Assembly: GCA_050296515.1 (NCBI GenBank)
Contig: JBNKRJ010000023.1
Location: 62,001-126,000, forward strand
Source: NBLH01 sp050296515
GTDB taxonomy: Bacteria > Bacteroidota > Bacteroidia > Bacteroidales > NBLH01
DNA: 64,000 nt
Reading direction: 5' to 3'
Under the pieces are notes generated by a model. It ran no database searches. It was given only the letters and a program-made list of their open reading frames with translations, and was not told the DNA's origin. The position numbers were made by a program, and so were the translations under genes. Position 1 is the first letter of the stretch. Each line of letters begins with the position of its first letter. This document shows, one piece after another, positions 43,959 through 53,433 of the stretch.

Positions 43959-44786
43959 CTAATTCCAATGCTTTTTATATACAGAACTTAATGGATTGCT
44001 TTGATTATCATTACAATGTTTAAATTTATTAAGCAAGACTTGGGGCGAGTTTTTGACAACATAACTAAATTTTGTCCAGTTAAGTAAATCCAAATCATTG
44101 TAATCGTTACCTATACTAAGTGTGTTATCTTTGCGGATATTTTGTTTTTTGCAAATAAACTCACCGCCTTTTGCTTTTGAAACTTCAGAGTTGAAAATTT
44201 CAAGCCAAACAGATTTACCATCAATTGGTGATGTGGCCCTTATTACTTTCATTTCAGGAAATCTTTCTGCAATAAGTTCAAAATCAGAAGCATCTTTTAA
44301 AATTACCAGAAATTGGGTGGCATAGTCTAATGGATAACCATTACTAAGTTCAAAACTGAAATCTTTGTAAATTGAATTTCTCCAATCGAAATCAGTGGCT
44401 TCACTATTTGCCCTAAAATAGTAGTACTTATGATTTTCAGGAATTGGAAAGTGGATGGAGAAGTTAAGATCTAATTTAATCAGTTCTTTTTCTATTTCAA
44501 GAACTTTTTTCTGTTCAATCGTCAGACTGTTCAAATGTTGTTTGTTCTTCCAATCATAAACTCCTGCACCGGAAGAAAATACAAGATAATCAAAGGGATG
44601 CTCGTTCTTTAAAACCTGTAAGCAACTGTAAAAAGTCCTTCCTGTGGCAAAAACTCGTTTTACACCTTGCTTTCCAAGTTTCTCTAAAACTTCAAGATCC
44701 AAGTGGCCAATTTTTTTGTCATTATTCAATAAGGTACCATCAAGATCTAATAGCACCATTTTGATATTGTTTTTTTTTGTGGCCAT
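43959..44786 (-). CDS. HAD-superfamily Cof-type phosphatase
   Basis: A 275-residue haloacid dehalogenase-type phosphatase. Motif I is LLDLDGTLLNND (Asp14 and Asp16), motif II KRVFATGRTFYS, motif III Lys in SKAKGGEFICK and motif IV GNDYNDLDLL. The C2 cap places it in the Cof/YidA group, which hydrolyse sugar phosphates or nucleotides. It is 8 bp from the GNAT-like gene upstream, suggesting an operon of two. Confidence 0.9.
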   Translation of the reverse strand: MATKKNNIKMVLLDLDGTLLNNDKKIGHLDLEVLEKLGKQGVKRVFATGRTFYSCLQVLKNEHPFDYLVFSSGAGVYDWKNKQHLNSLTIEQKKVLEIEKELIKLDLNFSIHFPIPENHKYYYFRANSEATDFDWRNSIYKDFSFELSNGYPLDYATQFLVILKDASDFELIAERFPEMKVIRATSPIDGKSVWLEIFNSEVSKAKGGEFICKKQNIRKDNTLSIGNDYNDLDLLNWTKFSYVVKNSPQVLLNKFKHCNDNQSNPLSSVYKKHWN

Positions 44787-44794
44787 TTGGAAAG

Positions 44795-45913
44795 TTAGTT
44801 TATGTTACGCACATAGCTCCTTTTGCGCTTTGTAAGTTGAGGGTCAAAGAACTTCCATTGCGACTGAACTTTCAGGTTATTTTCCATTTCAGAATTGGTT
44901 TCAACATATTCAATTCCATTTTCAATGTATTTTGGAATCAACTCATCAAACATAATTGAGTTAATGCCCTTGTTTTGTAACTCTGGTTTAACAGCAATTA
45001 ACATTAGATCCATTACATTGTTTTTCTTCAAAGCTCTTAGAACCCGTATGAATCCAAATGGAAATAATTTACCATTAGATTTTTGCAATGCTTTTGAAAT
45101 TGAGGGCATTGAAACGCCAAATGCAACCACTTCATCCCCTTGCAAAACGATGCTTACATATTTTGGAGGTAACGAAGGCAGGTATTTTTTTACATAATAA
45201 TCTATTTGTTTATCATTGAATTCCAGAACAATATACAATCCTTTGTAGGCTTCGTTCATTAGTTGGAAAATCTTCTTTCCATATTTCAATAAATCTTCAC
45301 TGGTTTCAGGCCTTACAACACTTAAGTTGTATTTTTTCTTTACAATGGTTGCAATTCTGTTTAATTGCATAGGTGTTTTTTCGGGTACCGGAATCTTGAA
45401 TTCAATCCAATCATTTTCCTTTGAAAACCCAAGTTCTTCTATGTATTCTTTGTAATATGGATAATTATAAACAGAACTCGAAGTAGCAGTTTCTTCAAAG
45501 CCTTCAACTAATAACCCACAAGAATCAAAGTTAGTCATACCAATTGGGCCATGGATTTTTTCAAGATTTTGTTCTTTTCCCCAATCTTCTACTTTTTTTA
45601 TTAATGTTTTAACAACATCTTTGTCGTCTATAAATTCCAACCACCCAAAACGTATGTATTTTTCGTTTTTTAGTTCATTGTAGTTATGATTTATAATACC
45701 GGCTATTCTGCCAACTATTTCCCCATTTTTTTTTGCAATCCACATTTTTACATCACAAAATTCAAATGCTGGATTTTTCTTTTTATCAAAAGTGCTAAAA
45801 ACATTAGTTCTTATAGAAGGAACAAAATACCTGTTTTGCCTGTAAAGGTCATACTGAAAGTTTACAAATTCTTTAAGTTGCTTTTTGCTTTCTACTTCTA
45901 CAATTTGTAGCAT
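44795..45913 (-). CDS. GNAT-like N-acetyltransferase-fold protein
   Basis: A 372-residue protein with features of a Bacteroidota GNAT-related family: N-terminal FVNFQYDLYRQNRYFVPSIR and WIAKKNGEIVGRIAGIINH, and a second acetyltransferase-like half with AVKPELQNKGINSIMFDEL, which is the acetyl-CoA loop type. It may transfer acyl groups to an unknown substrate. It is transcribed just before the HAD gene. The gap 45914-46296 upstream holds no convincing gene: a 66-codon frame at 45966-46166 has no family marks and I take it as noncoding. Confidence 0.75.
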   Translation of the reverse strand: MLQIVEVESKKQLKEFVNFQYDLYRQNRYFVPSIRTNVFSTFDKKKNPAFEFCDVKMWIAKKNGEIVGRIAGIINHNYNELKNEKYIRFGWLEFIDDKDVVKTLIKKVEDWGKEQNLEKIHGPIGMTNFDSCGLLVEGFEETATSSSVYNYPYYKEYIEELGFSKENDWIEFKIPVPEKTPMQLNRIATIVKKKYNLSVVRPETSEDLLKYGKKIFQLMNEAYKGLYIVLEFNDKQIDYYVKKYLPSLPPKYVSIVLQGDEVVAFGVSMPSISKALQKSNGKLFPFGFIRVLRALKKNNVMDLMLIAVKPELQNKGINSIMFDELIPKYIENGIEYVETNSEMENNLKVQSQWKFFDPQLTKRKRSYVRNIN

Positions 45914-46296
45914 GATAACTATTTAAGTTTTATGTATTTGGTTTGCAACTGTCTTTGGTAGTTGCATGAAAAACAGTAAGTTAGTTTTAAAATTAGACTG
46001 TTTCCTGAATAAAATTAATGCCTCAAAGGTAAGAAAACTCCTCAAAAATTACCAAAAACGCTTCATTTCGGCTATCTTATTTGATCAATTCTTACTTAAG
46101 AGTTTAATCTTCGCGCAAATATGCTTAATTTTGCATAAGAAGGAAATAAAGTTTATGTTTTTTTAACATTTTGAATAGGGGAATTATAGATACAAAATAG
46201 TCATAATTATAGTAATAGAAATGATTAGTGTCTAGTACAATAATAGTGTTGAAATTTCGTAACTTTATATAGATATTGACATTTAAATACACTCAT

Positions 46297-47727
46297 ATGA
46301 AAACTTTATACGCAATATTATCACTTTCAGCATTGTTTTTACTTGGTTCTTGTGGTGTAACTGGCAGATTTTCTGCTGATTACGATGATATTTATTTTTC
46401 AGCAAAGAAGGATAAAAATGAAACTAGTAAGACCAATGAAACTACAATCACTTCTATTAGCAAAAATGATGGAGTAGTTACTGGAACAAAAAATGTAAGC
46501 GAGAAAACTACAAACAACGATGTTGTTGTTCTTAAACCTTATACTAGGGAAAATAACGAAACTAATTTTGAGAATAGTAATAATTCTAACTGGAATATGT
46601 TACCCGATACCAATAATTTGGTTGGAGAACATGAAGATCAGGTCGTTTACATTGAAGATGAGGATAATTACATTGAAAATGTATACGAGGAAGACAATGT
46701 TTACAGATATTTACAAGATAAGGAGACTGAGGGTGATAATGAGACTTCTTATGAAGACCGAATAAAGAAGTTTAATTATGCAGATGAGGATGAGAAATTA
46801 TACAGTAGTAGCTATTCTACTGCTGGCTGGGCAAGTACAATGCGTCCTTTTTTTAGTATAAGGCTTAATTTTGGCAATTATTATAGCCCATATTATAATC
46901 CTTATTATCGATATGGATATAGTGATCCATTCTATTCCGGATACTATGATCCATATTACGGTTCATACCCATATTATGATCCTTATTATTATGGATACGG
47001 CTATAACTCATCTTATTACGGATATAATTATTATGGCTACAGACCAGCATATTATACCACAAACTATTACTATAACGAGTCCTTTAGCAACAGAGTGAGA
47101 AGGCATAGGTCAGGTATAAACAATGCTAACAGTACTACTGGAAGGTTCAATAGAGGTAGTTCCGAATCAAATTTAAAGAACAGATCCACTATCGAAAATA
47201 ATTCAAGAACAAGTGGAAGAAGAATTTCTGATACAAGAAATACTGGAACTAACAGGACGAATGTTAACAATACCAGTAACGACAACAGAATTAGGTATAA
47301 TAGTAACTCAAGAACAAGTACAAACGGGAATACAAACAGATATAACAATACGAATTCAAACAGAAAAAATAATGTAATCAGGTATAATACAAATACCAGG
47401 ACGAACACGAACAATAACACGAACAGAAGCAATAGCAACAGGTACAATACCACAAACAGAACAAATTCTAATTACAATAGGAGTAATAATAACCGATCAA
47501 ATTATACCAGGCAAAATAATAATTCGAATAATTCGTCGACCTATAATAATTCTTCAAATAGTTCAACAAACTCAAATAGGTCTTCGTATAACAGATCATC
47601 AAATAATTCAACAAGGTCATCATACAACAGATCTTCAAGTAGTTCTTCCAGATCTAGTAGCTCATCCAGTAGATCTTCATCAAGTAGATCCAGTAGCAGT
47701 AAATCTAGTACAGGTAGAAAAAGATAA
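46297..47727 (+). CDS. Tyr/Asn/Ser-rich low-complexity lipoprotein
   Basis: A 476-residue lipoprotein from the ATG at 46297 (a TTG at 46276 extends it but lies before the signal peptide). The lipobox is LLGSCGVTG. Residues about 20-185 are acidic and polar. A Tyr-rich zone (about 190-260) with dipeptides YY and motifs such as DPYYGSYPYYDPYYYGYG follows, then a long Asn/Arg/Thr/Ser zone ending in a Ser/Arg run and a basic tail GRKR. This resembles structural or surface-matrix proteins rather than an enzyme. It shares a transcript with a FadL-like gene 28 bp downstream, hinting at an outer-membrane location. Confidence 0.75.
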   Translation: MKTLYAILSLSALFLLGSCGVTGRFSADYDDIYFSAKKDKNETSKTNETTITSISKNDGVVTGTKNVSEKTTNNDVVVLKPYTRENNETNFENSNNSNWNMLPDTNNLVGEHEDQVVYIEDEDNYIENVYEEDNVYRYLQDKETEGDNETSYEDRIKKFNYADEDEKLYSSSYSTAGWASTMRPFFSIRLNFGNYYSPYYNPYYRYGYSDPFYSGYYDPYYGSYPYYDPYYYGYGYNSSYYGYNYYGYRPAYYTTNYYYNESFSNRVRRHRSGINNANSTTGRFNRGSSESNLKNRSTIENNSRTSGRRISDTRNTGTNRTNVNNTSNDNRIRYNSNSRTSTNGNTNRYNNTNSNRKNNVIRYNTNTRTNTNNNTNRSNSNRYNTTNRTNSNYNRSNNNRSNYTRQNNNSNNSSTYNNSSNSSTNSNRSSYNRSSNNSTRSSYNRSSSSSSRSSSSSSRSSSSRSSSSKSSTGRKR

Positions 47728-47755
47728 AACAAATTGAACCATAAAATACATTATC

Positions 47756-49258
47756 ATGAGAAAAATTATTTTAATATTTCTTCTCCTTGTACCGTTGTAT
47801 CTTGCGGTAGGGCAAAATGAAGTTGATGCCCTTAGGTATTCATTCCTTACACATGGCGGGTCTGCGAGGTACACAGCTATGAGTGGTGCTTTTGGTGCGC
47901 TTGGGGCTGACTTTTCAAGCCTTAGTACAAATCCTGCAGGAATTGGAACCTTTAAAAAAAGCCGGTTCATGTTTACACCAATATTTATATTAAGTAGTGT
48001 AGATGCTGATTATAGGGGGCAAGTAACAAATAACGAAAAGACTTCTTTTAATTTAAGCAACTTAGGTTTGTTACTTAATTTAAAATCGTATGATGAAGAT
48101 GATTCAGGATGGAAAAGTGTAGCATTTGGAATTGGTTACAATAGATTGAAAAATTTTAACAGGGAAGTTACGATTAGGGGCCATAATGATAATAGTTCGA
48201 TGCTTGATCAGTTTATGTTGAATTCGGACAATGTGCAGCCAGAAGATTTGTATAATAATTATATGGAACCAGAATTTCAGGCATATGATACTTATTTAAC
48301 AGATACAATCCCAAACTCTGGGTATTTATATATACATCCTTGGTTTGATGCTTATGATTTAGCCCAGGAGAAACGAATAAAAACAAGAGGAGGAATTAGT
48401 GAGATGGTCTTTTCACTTGGGGGTAATTATGCTGATAAGTTTCAAATAGGTGCATCTTTTGGCATACAAAATATTAGATATATTGAAAAATCTGAGTATA
48501 CTGAAACTTCTGGTTCATCAAATTTAAGCTCATATACTTTTACTGAAAATCTTGAAACTAAGGGAACAGGTTATAATTTCAAACTGGGTGTGATTTATAG
48601 GGTGAATAATTTTGCCAGGTTTGGGCTTGCTTTTCATACACCAACGTTCTATAAATTAAAAGATGTATATTCATATTCAATTAGTTCATCATGGATAAGC
48701 TCTCCAGATCCTGCTACAACTAATACTGAGTTTTATTCAGATACTGAGGCACTTAATGGCGAAGGACTGACTGAGAATGAATATACTTATGAACTTTACA
48801 CCCCGTGGCGTGTTGTAACCAGTGCTGCATTTGTTGTAGGTAGATATGGTATTATTTCGGCTGATTATGAATATGTAAATTATTCAAAAGCCCGGCTACG
48901 TGGTGAAGATTACAATTTTGATGCTGAAAATGATGCAATTAAAACTTCCTATAATGCAGGGCATAACTTTCGTTTGGGAACAGAGATACGGTTAGCGCCT
49001 CTGTATCTAAGAGGTGGGGTTTCCTACTATGGTTCTCCCTATTCAAAATCGCTTAGTGATAAGGAGGCAATTAAAGGATATTCGTTTGGAATAGGATTAA
49101 AGTCTGAAAATGTATATGTGGATGTTGCATTTAATCACTCATTTTATAATAAAGATTATCAACTTTATCGATATGATAATGTGGAAGATGCTGTTGAAAC
49201 TGCAAGATTATCTCTAACCGAAGATTATATAAACTTCACTATCGGATTTAAGTTCTAA
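47756..49258 (+). CDS. FadL/OMPP1-family outer-membrane transport protein
   Basis: A 500-residue outer-membrane protein with a signal peptide (ends about YLAVGQ). The N-terminal hatch motif LTHGGSARYTAMSGAFGALG and SSLSTNPAGIGT is typical of the FadL/OmpP1 (PF03349) family. The barrel ends in FTIGFKF. These channels let hydrophobic compounds pass. It follows the Tyr/Asn-rich lipoprotein by 28 bp. A hairpin (49309-49330) follows it. Confidence 0.9.
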   Translation: MRKIILIFLLLVPLYLAVGQNEVDALRYSFLTHGGSARYTAMSGAFGALGADFSSLSTNPAGIGTFKKSRFMFTPIFILSSVDADYRGQVTNNEKTSFNLSNLGLLLNLKSYDEDDSGWKSVAFGIGYNRLKNFNREVTIRGHNDNSSMLDQFMLNSDNVQPEDLYNNYMEPEFQAYDTYLTDTIPNSGYLYIHPWFDAYDLAQEKRIKTRGGISEMVFSLGGNYADKFQIGASFGIQNIRYIEKSEYTETSGSSNLSSYTFTENLETKGTGYNFKLGVIYRVNNFARFGLAFHTPTFYKLKDVYSYSISSSWISSPDPATTNTEFYSDTEALNGEGLTENEYTYELYTPWRVVTSAAFVVGRYGIISADYEYVNYSKARLRGEDYNFDAENDAIKTSYNAGHNFRLGTEIRLAPLYLRGGVSYYGSPYSKSLSDKEAIKGYSFGIGLKSENVYVDVAFNHSFYNKDYQLYRYDNVEDAVETARLSLTEDYINFTIGFKF

Positions 49259-49308
49259 CTGACTAAAATTGTTGATTCCAAAACTTTAGTTAAAAAAAGT
49301 TAAGCCGA

Positions 49309-49334
49309 TAATTTAGGGATTCAGCTTAACGTTT
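49309..49334 (+). terminator. Terminator-like hairpin after the FadL-like gene
   Basis: GTTAAGC (49309-49315) pairs with GCTTAAC (49324-49330), followed by GTTTT. A modest stem of 7 bp. Confidence 0.55.
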
Positions 49335-49425
49335 TATAGGTAATAGATGTAAATAAAAGCATTTTTTTATAACAAAAATTAAGTCTTGCTTTACATTTTT
49401 AAAGTAATTATTATATTTACAACTC

Positions 49426-49433
49426 TAATTTTG
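49426..49433 (+). promoter_or_regulatory. Bacteroidota -7 element for the 62-residue membrane protein
   Basis: TAATTTTG (TAnnTTTG) lies 18 bp upstream of the ATG at 49452. No clear -33 element. Confidence 0.45.
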
Positions 49434-49451
49434 TATAATGATTGTACTTAG

Positions 49452-49640
49452 ATGGTTTTAAAGAAAAATATTAAATTCCTGAACAGAAAAGAGTCTGTAT
49501 TTCTGTTTATGTTAATCACACCAATATTTATTTTATTGGCAATTCCGGCTGCATTGGTATTTCTATTCAGGGGAATTTTTAAGGTGGTTACACCTGTACG
49601 AGAAGATGAACAGACGGATAGGAGGAAACCCTATTTTTAG
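49452..49640 (+). CDS. Small single-span membrane protein (paralogue of the 19 kb protein)
   Basis: A 62-residue protein with a basic head (KKNIKFLNRKESVF), one span of about 25 residues (FMLITPIFILLAIPAALVFL) and a polar tail. Its Lys-Glu-Ser before the span and PAALVFLFRG after it align with the 64-residue protein at 19052. This repeated pattern, with a good promoter at both, suggests a real family. No function is known. Confidence 0.6.
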   Translation: MVLKKNIKFLNRKESVFLFMLITPIFILLAIPAALVFLFRGIFKVVTPVREDEQTDRRKPYF

Positions 49641-49644
49641 GAGG

Positions 49645-51558
49645 TTACATTTTTGTTAACCAAATCAGTTTATTATTTTGCTGATAGGCTATTTTATCAT
49701 TATCTAAAAGCCATCTGATAACTTTCATCACTTTTTCATTCTGAAAATTGCTTGATGCAGTTATTTCCTCAATTTTTAAGGCAGTCTTTAGTAGTTTAGG
49801 TTTTATTTCATCAACAATAAGGTCAAACTCATATTTGCTGAGTTCTAGTTCGTTGCGTCTTCGGCATACATCACATTGTCCACATCTGCTTGCTTCTTTT
49901 TCATCAAAATAGGAAAGTAAAATCTGACTTCTGCACTTATTTGAGGAGGAGGCATACTCAACTACTGCATTGATTTTTTCGAGGTAATTGTTTTTACGAA
50001 GTTCATAAGTCTCTTTGGTTATTCTCAGATTTTTTTCTTCCAATCGTTCTTCAGTATAAACAATAAAAGGTAATTTGCGTTGAGGTATGTACTTGATTAT
50101 CTTAGCTTGATCAAGTTTTATTAGATAATCCATCACAATTTCAATTTTGCTATTTGCTTTTTTAGTAATAAACTCTTCATCGATACTGACATATGTACTA
50201 AATAAACCAGTGTAAGTCCTTAGCAAAAGCTTAATAAATGGATCGAATTTTTTGTTAGCAACCTGAAATTTGTATAAGTCTTGTTGTGAGGCAATAAACA
50301 TTATTTTTGACTGACTAAAAAACTCTTCTGCCAATTCAATATAACCATCATTTTGTAATAATTTTAGAGCACTGTAGGTTTGTAAAACAGGTAAATTAAA
50401 TTTCGAAACAAAATCGGAAATTTTAAAGTCAAACATTCTACCTTTTCCTGCACCTATAGGTAATTGATAGTAATTTCCCAAAGCTTCATATACTCGCTTA
50501 ATAAAAACTTTTTCAGGAAAATTTGTAGCTGTCCTTTTTTCAACCTTTAACTTATCAGAATCATTGTACAACAATATAGCAAAAGAAGCCTTTTCATCTC
50601 TACCTGCTCTGCCTGCCTCCTGATAATAAGCCTCAAGGGAATCGGGCAAGTCGATGTGTACTACAAAACGCACATCTGCTTTGTCAATACCCATCCCAAA
50701 AGCATTGGTTGCGACAATGATTTTTATTTTCCCCGTTTTCCAATTCTCTTGCTTAACATCCTTTAGTTTGTTCTCCAGTCCAGCATGATAGTAATCGGCT
50801 CTTATTCCATTCTGTTGAAGAAGAACGGCTATTTCTTTGGTTTTTTTTCGGCTTCTTACATAAACAATTCCCGTTCCCTTAATTTTTCGTGCAATTTTTA
50901 ATAAATGTTCAAGTTTGTCTTCTGTTTGACGGACTAAATAAACCAGGTTTTTCCGTTCAAAACTCTTTTTAAAAACATTGTTTTTTTCAAAGTTTAGTTG
51001 TTTCTGAATATCATCTACAACTTTTTTAGTGGCAGTGGCAGTTAGTGCTAAAACAGGTACATCAGGCAAAAACTTCCTGATTTCTGCAATTTTTAAATAA
51101 GCCGGACGAAAATCGTAACCCCATTGCGATATACAATGTGCCTCATCAACTGCAATCATGTTAATTTTCATTTTAGGAAGCCTTGCTAAAAAAAGCTCGG
51201 TTCCTAAACGCTCAGGAGAAAGATATAGGAATTTGTAAGCGCCAAATGCACTGTTGTTTAAAACAAGATCGATCTCTTGTGGGCTCATTCCTGAATAGAT
51301 AGCAGCTGCTTTTATATTTTTGGTATTCAGGTTTTCAACCTGGTCTTTCATTAATGCAATTAAAGGTGTGATCACCAGACACATTCCATCGTTAACAAGA
51401 GTTGGTACCTGAAAAATAATTGATTTACCACCACCGGTAGGCAACAATCCTAGAGTATCTTTTTTATCATCAGAAACTGAACAAATAATATCTTCCTGAA
51501 GTGGCCGAAAATCTGGATAACCCCATACTTTTATTAAAGTTTGTCTGTATTTGTTCAA
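49645..51558 (-). CDS. recQ: ATP-dependent DNA helicase RecQ
   Basis: A 637-residue superfamily 2 helicase. Motifs: LLPTGGGKSIIFQVP (Walker A), VDEAHCISQWGYDFRPAY, LTATATKKV, GIVYVRSRKKT and QEAGRAGRDEKAS. The zinc-binding subdomain is at the C-terminal side (CRSQILLSYF, then CGQCDVC). It unwinds DNA in recombination and repair. The HRDC domain at the end is short or absent. It has its own promoter (51597-51604). Confidence 0.95.
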   Translation of the reverse strand: MNKYRQTLIKVWGYPDFRPLQEDIICSVSDDKKDTLGLLPTGGGKSIIFQVPTLVNDGMCLVITPLIALMKDQVENLNTKNIKAAAIYSGMSPQEIDLVLNNSAFGAYKFLYLSPERLGTELFLARLPKMKINMIAVDEAHCISQWGYDFRPAYLKIAEIRKFLPDVPVLALTATATKKVVDDIQKQLNFEKNNVFKKSFERKNLVYLVRQTEDKLEHLLKIARKIKGTGIVYVRSRKKTKEIAVLLQQNGIRADYYHAGLENKLKDVKQENWKTGKIKIIVATNAFGMGIDKADVRFVVHIDLPDSLEAYYQEAGRAGRDEKASFAILLYNDSDKLKVEKRTATNFPEKVFIKRVYEALGNYYQLPIGAGKGRMFDFKISDFVSKFNLPVLQTYSALKLLQNDGYIELAEEFFSQSKIMFIASQQDLYKFQVANKKFDPFIKLLLRTYTGLFSTYVSIDEEFITKKANSKIEIVMDYLIKLDQAKIIKYIPQRKLPFIVYTEERLEEKNLRITKETYELRKNNYLEKINAVVEYASSSNKCRSQILLSYFDEKEASRCGQCDVCRRRNELELSKYEFDLIVDEIKPKLLKTALKIEEITASSNFQNEKVMKVIRWLLDNDKIAYQQNNKLIWLTKM

Positions 51559-51596
51559 AGTAAGATGAATTAAGTTTATGCTTAAAAACTAATAGC

Positions 51597-51604
51597 AAAG
51601 ATAC
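51597..51604 (-). promoter_or_regulatory. Bacteroidota -7 element for recQ
   Basis: The minus strand reads TATCTTTG, 39 bp upstream of the recQ ATG. Confidence 0.55.
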
Positions 51605-51833
51605 TAAAACAGTAGAAAGTTGTAAAACAATGAAAATAGTTAAAAGATCTTAAAATTACAGGCTATAATTCAAATTAACTTATTGTGTAAGTACTGGTGA
51701 TTTATGGTAATGAAAAGAAAATAGATTGATAATGAGCTTGTTATTTTTAAAGGATATTGCCCTATTATCATTAATAGAGTATTGTACTAATCACAAAAAT
51801 TGCAAAACTTTCAAGCAACTGTGTATTTTTTTG

Positions 51834-51841
51834 TACTTTTG
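51834..51841 (+). promoter_or_regulatory. Bacteroidota -7 element for guaB
   Basis: TACTTTTG (TAnnTTTG) lies about 68 bp upstream of the guaB ATG. The 350-bp gap between recQ and guaB holds nothing else I can support; no purine riboswitch pattern was seen. Confidence 0.5.
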
Positions 51842-51908
51842 GCGGCAAATTAAGCCCCGGTAGAGGAGTGAAACTTTTTGAGATTCAGTAATTAAATATA
51901 GATCGATT

Positions 51909-53378
51909 ATGTCTGCACCTGAAAACAAGATAGTATTAGAAGGGTTAACTTTTGATGATGTTCTGTTAATTCCAGCGTATTCAGAAGTATTACCAAGGGA
52001 GGTAAGTGTAAAGTCCTATTTTAGTAGAAATATTGCATTGAATATTCCAATTGTATCTGCAGCAATGGATACAGTGACTGAAGCAACCATGGCTATTGCT
52101 ATTGCTCGTGAAGGTGGAATTGGGGTTATTCATAAAAATATGTCAATATCAGAACAGGCTCAGCAGGTAAAGATTGTGAAAAGGGCTGAAAATGGGATGA
52201 TTATTGACCCGATAACAATTAGTAAAGAGGCTACAGTGCTTGATGCTAATAACATTATGCGTGAATTTAAAATTGGAGGTATTCCAGTTGTCGATTCTGG
52301 CAAAAGATTAATTGGTATTGTTACTAATAGAGATTTACGTTTTGAGCAAAACCCAGATAGGCCAATTGAAGAGGTAATGACCAAAGAAAATATTGTTACC
52401 ACAAGTCAATCGACTGATTTAGAGAAAGCTGCGCATATTTTACAACAGCATAAAATTGAAAAACTACCAGTTGTTGATGATGAAAATAAGTTAATAGGCT
52501 TAATAACATATAAAGACATAACAAAAGCAAAAGATCGTCCAAATGCATGTAAAGATAGCAAAGGTAGATTAAGAGTGGCTGCTGCTGTTGGTACTGCACC
52601 TGATACTATGGAGAGGATACAGGCACTTGTTAGTGCAGGGGTAGACGCTGTTGTTATCGATACTGCTCATGGCCATTCTATTCATGTGCTTAATAAGTTA
52701 AAAGAAACTAAGGCTAGTTACAAAGATATTGACATTGTTGTTGGTAATATTGCTACCGCAGAAGCAGCATTAGACCTTGTAAAAGCGGGTGCAGATGGAA
52801 TTAAAGTAGGTATCGGCCCAGGTTCTATTTGTACAACAAGAGTAATTGCTGGAGTTGGTGTTCCTCAGCTTTCTGCAATTTTTAATGTAGCTGAAGCGTT
52901 AAAGGGAACAGGTGTTCCAATCATTGCTGATGGAGGTGTTCGTTATTCAGGAGATATTGTAAAAGCACTTGCAGGAGGAGCATATTCCGTTATGGCTGGC
53001 TCACTATTTGCAGGGGTTGAAGAATCACCAGGCGAAACAATAATCTATCAGGGACGTAAGTTTAAATCTTACAGAGGTATGGGGTCAATTGAAGCAATGC
53101 AAAAAGGATCAAAGGATCGGTATTTCCAGTCTAACGAAGATGATATTTCAAAATTAGTTCCGGAAGGTATTGCTGCACGAGTGCCTTACAAAGGCACACT
53201 GGCCGAAGTTACCTATCAGCTTATTGGGGGACTAAGAGCGGGTATGGGATATTGTGGTACAGCCGACATAAATGCTTTGCATGGTGCAAAATTTGTTAAA
53301 ATTACGAATTCTGGAATTGTTGAGAGTCATCCACATGATGTTGCTATTACTCGTGAGGCTCCAAATTATAGTAGGTAA
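51909..53378 (+). CDS. guaB: Inosine-5'-monophosphate dehydrogenase
   Basis: A 489-residue enzyme converting IMP to XMP with NAD, the first step to GMP. The TIM barrel is interrupted by two CBS domains (about 95-210; motif TVLDANNIMREFKIGGIPVV). The catalytic Cys lies in GIGPGSICTTRVIAG near residue 305, and the flap motif SYRGMGSIEAM is present. The full length and all motifs are normal. It precedes the SurA-type genes at 55 bp. Confidence 0.98.
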   Translation: MSAPENKIVLEGLTFDDVLLIPAYSEVLPREVSVKSYFSRNIALNIPIVSAAMDTVTEATMAIAIAREGGIGVIHKNMSISEQAQQVKIVKRAENGMIIDPITISKEATVLDANNIMREFKIGGIPVVDSGKRLIGIVTNRDLRFEQNPDRPIEEVMTKENIVTTSQSTDLEKAAHILQQHKIEKLPVVDDENKLIGLITYKDITKAKDRPNACKDSKGRLRVAAAVGTAPDTMERIQALVSAGVDAVVIDTAHGHSIHVLNKLKETKASYKDIDIVVGNIATAEAALDLVKAGADGIKVGIGPGSICTTRVIAGVGVPQLSAIFNVAEALKGTGVPIIADGGVRYSGDIVKALAGGAYSVMAGSLFAGVEESPGETIIYQGRKFKSYRGMGSIEAMQKGSKDRYFQSNEDDISKLVPEGIAARVPYKGTLAEVTYQLIGGLRAGMGYCGTADINALHGAKFVKITNSGIVESHPHDVAITREAPNYSR

Positions 53379-53433
53379 ATCAACACCAAATTAACCAAAG
53401 TATAATTAGAACCATTCAATTAACAAGTAGAGC

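Noticed and set aside
45966..46166. 66-codon frame in the gap upstream of the Tyr-rich lipoprotein
   Set aside because: Composition like noncoding AT-rich DNA, no family marks, no promoter or ribosome site.
47070..47453. 127-codon antisense Leu/Val-rich frame under the low-complexity lipoprotein
   Set aside because: Product of the repetitive Asn/Arg/Thr codons read backwards, not a membrane protein.
51605..51908. Purine riboswitch upstream of guaB
   Set aside because: No paired three-way-junction pattern; only a promoter element is seen.
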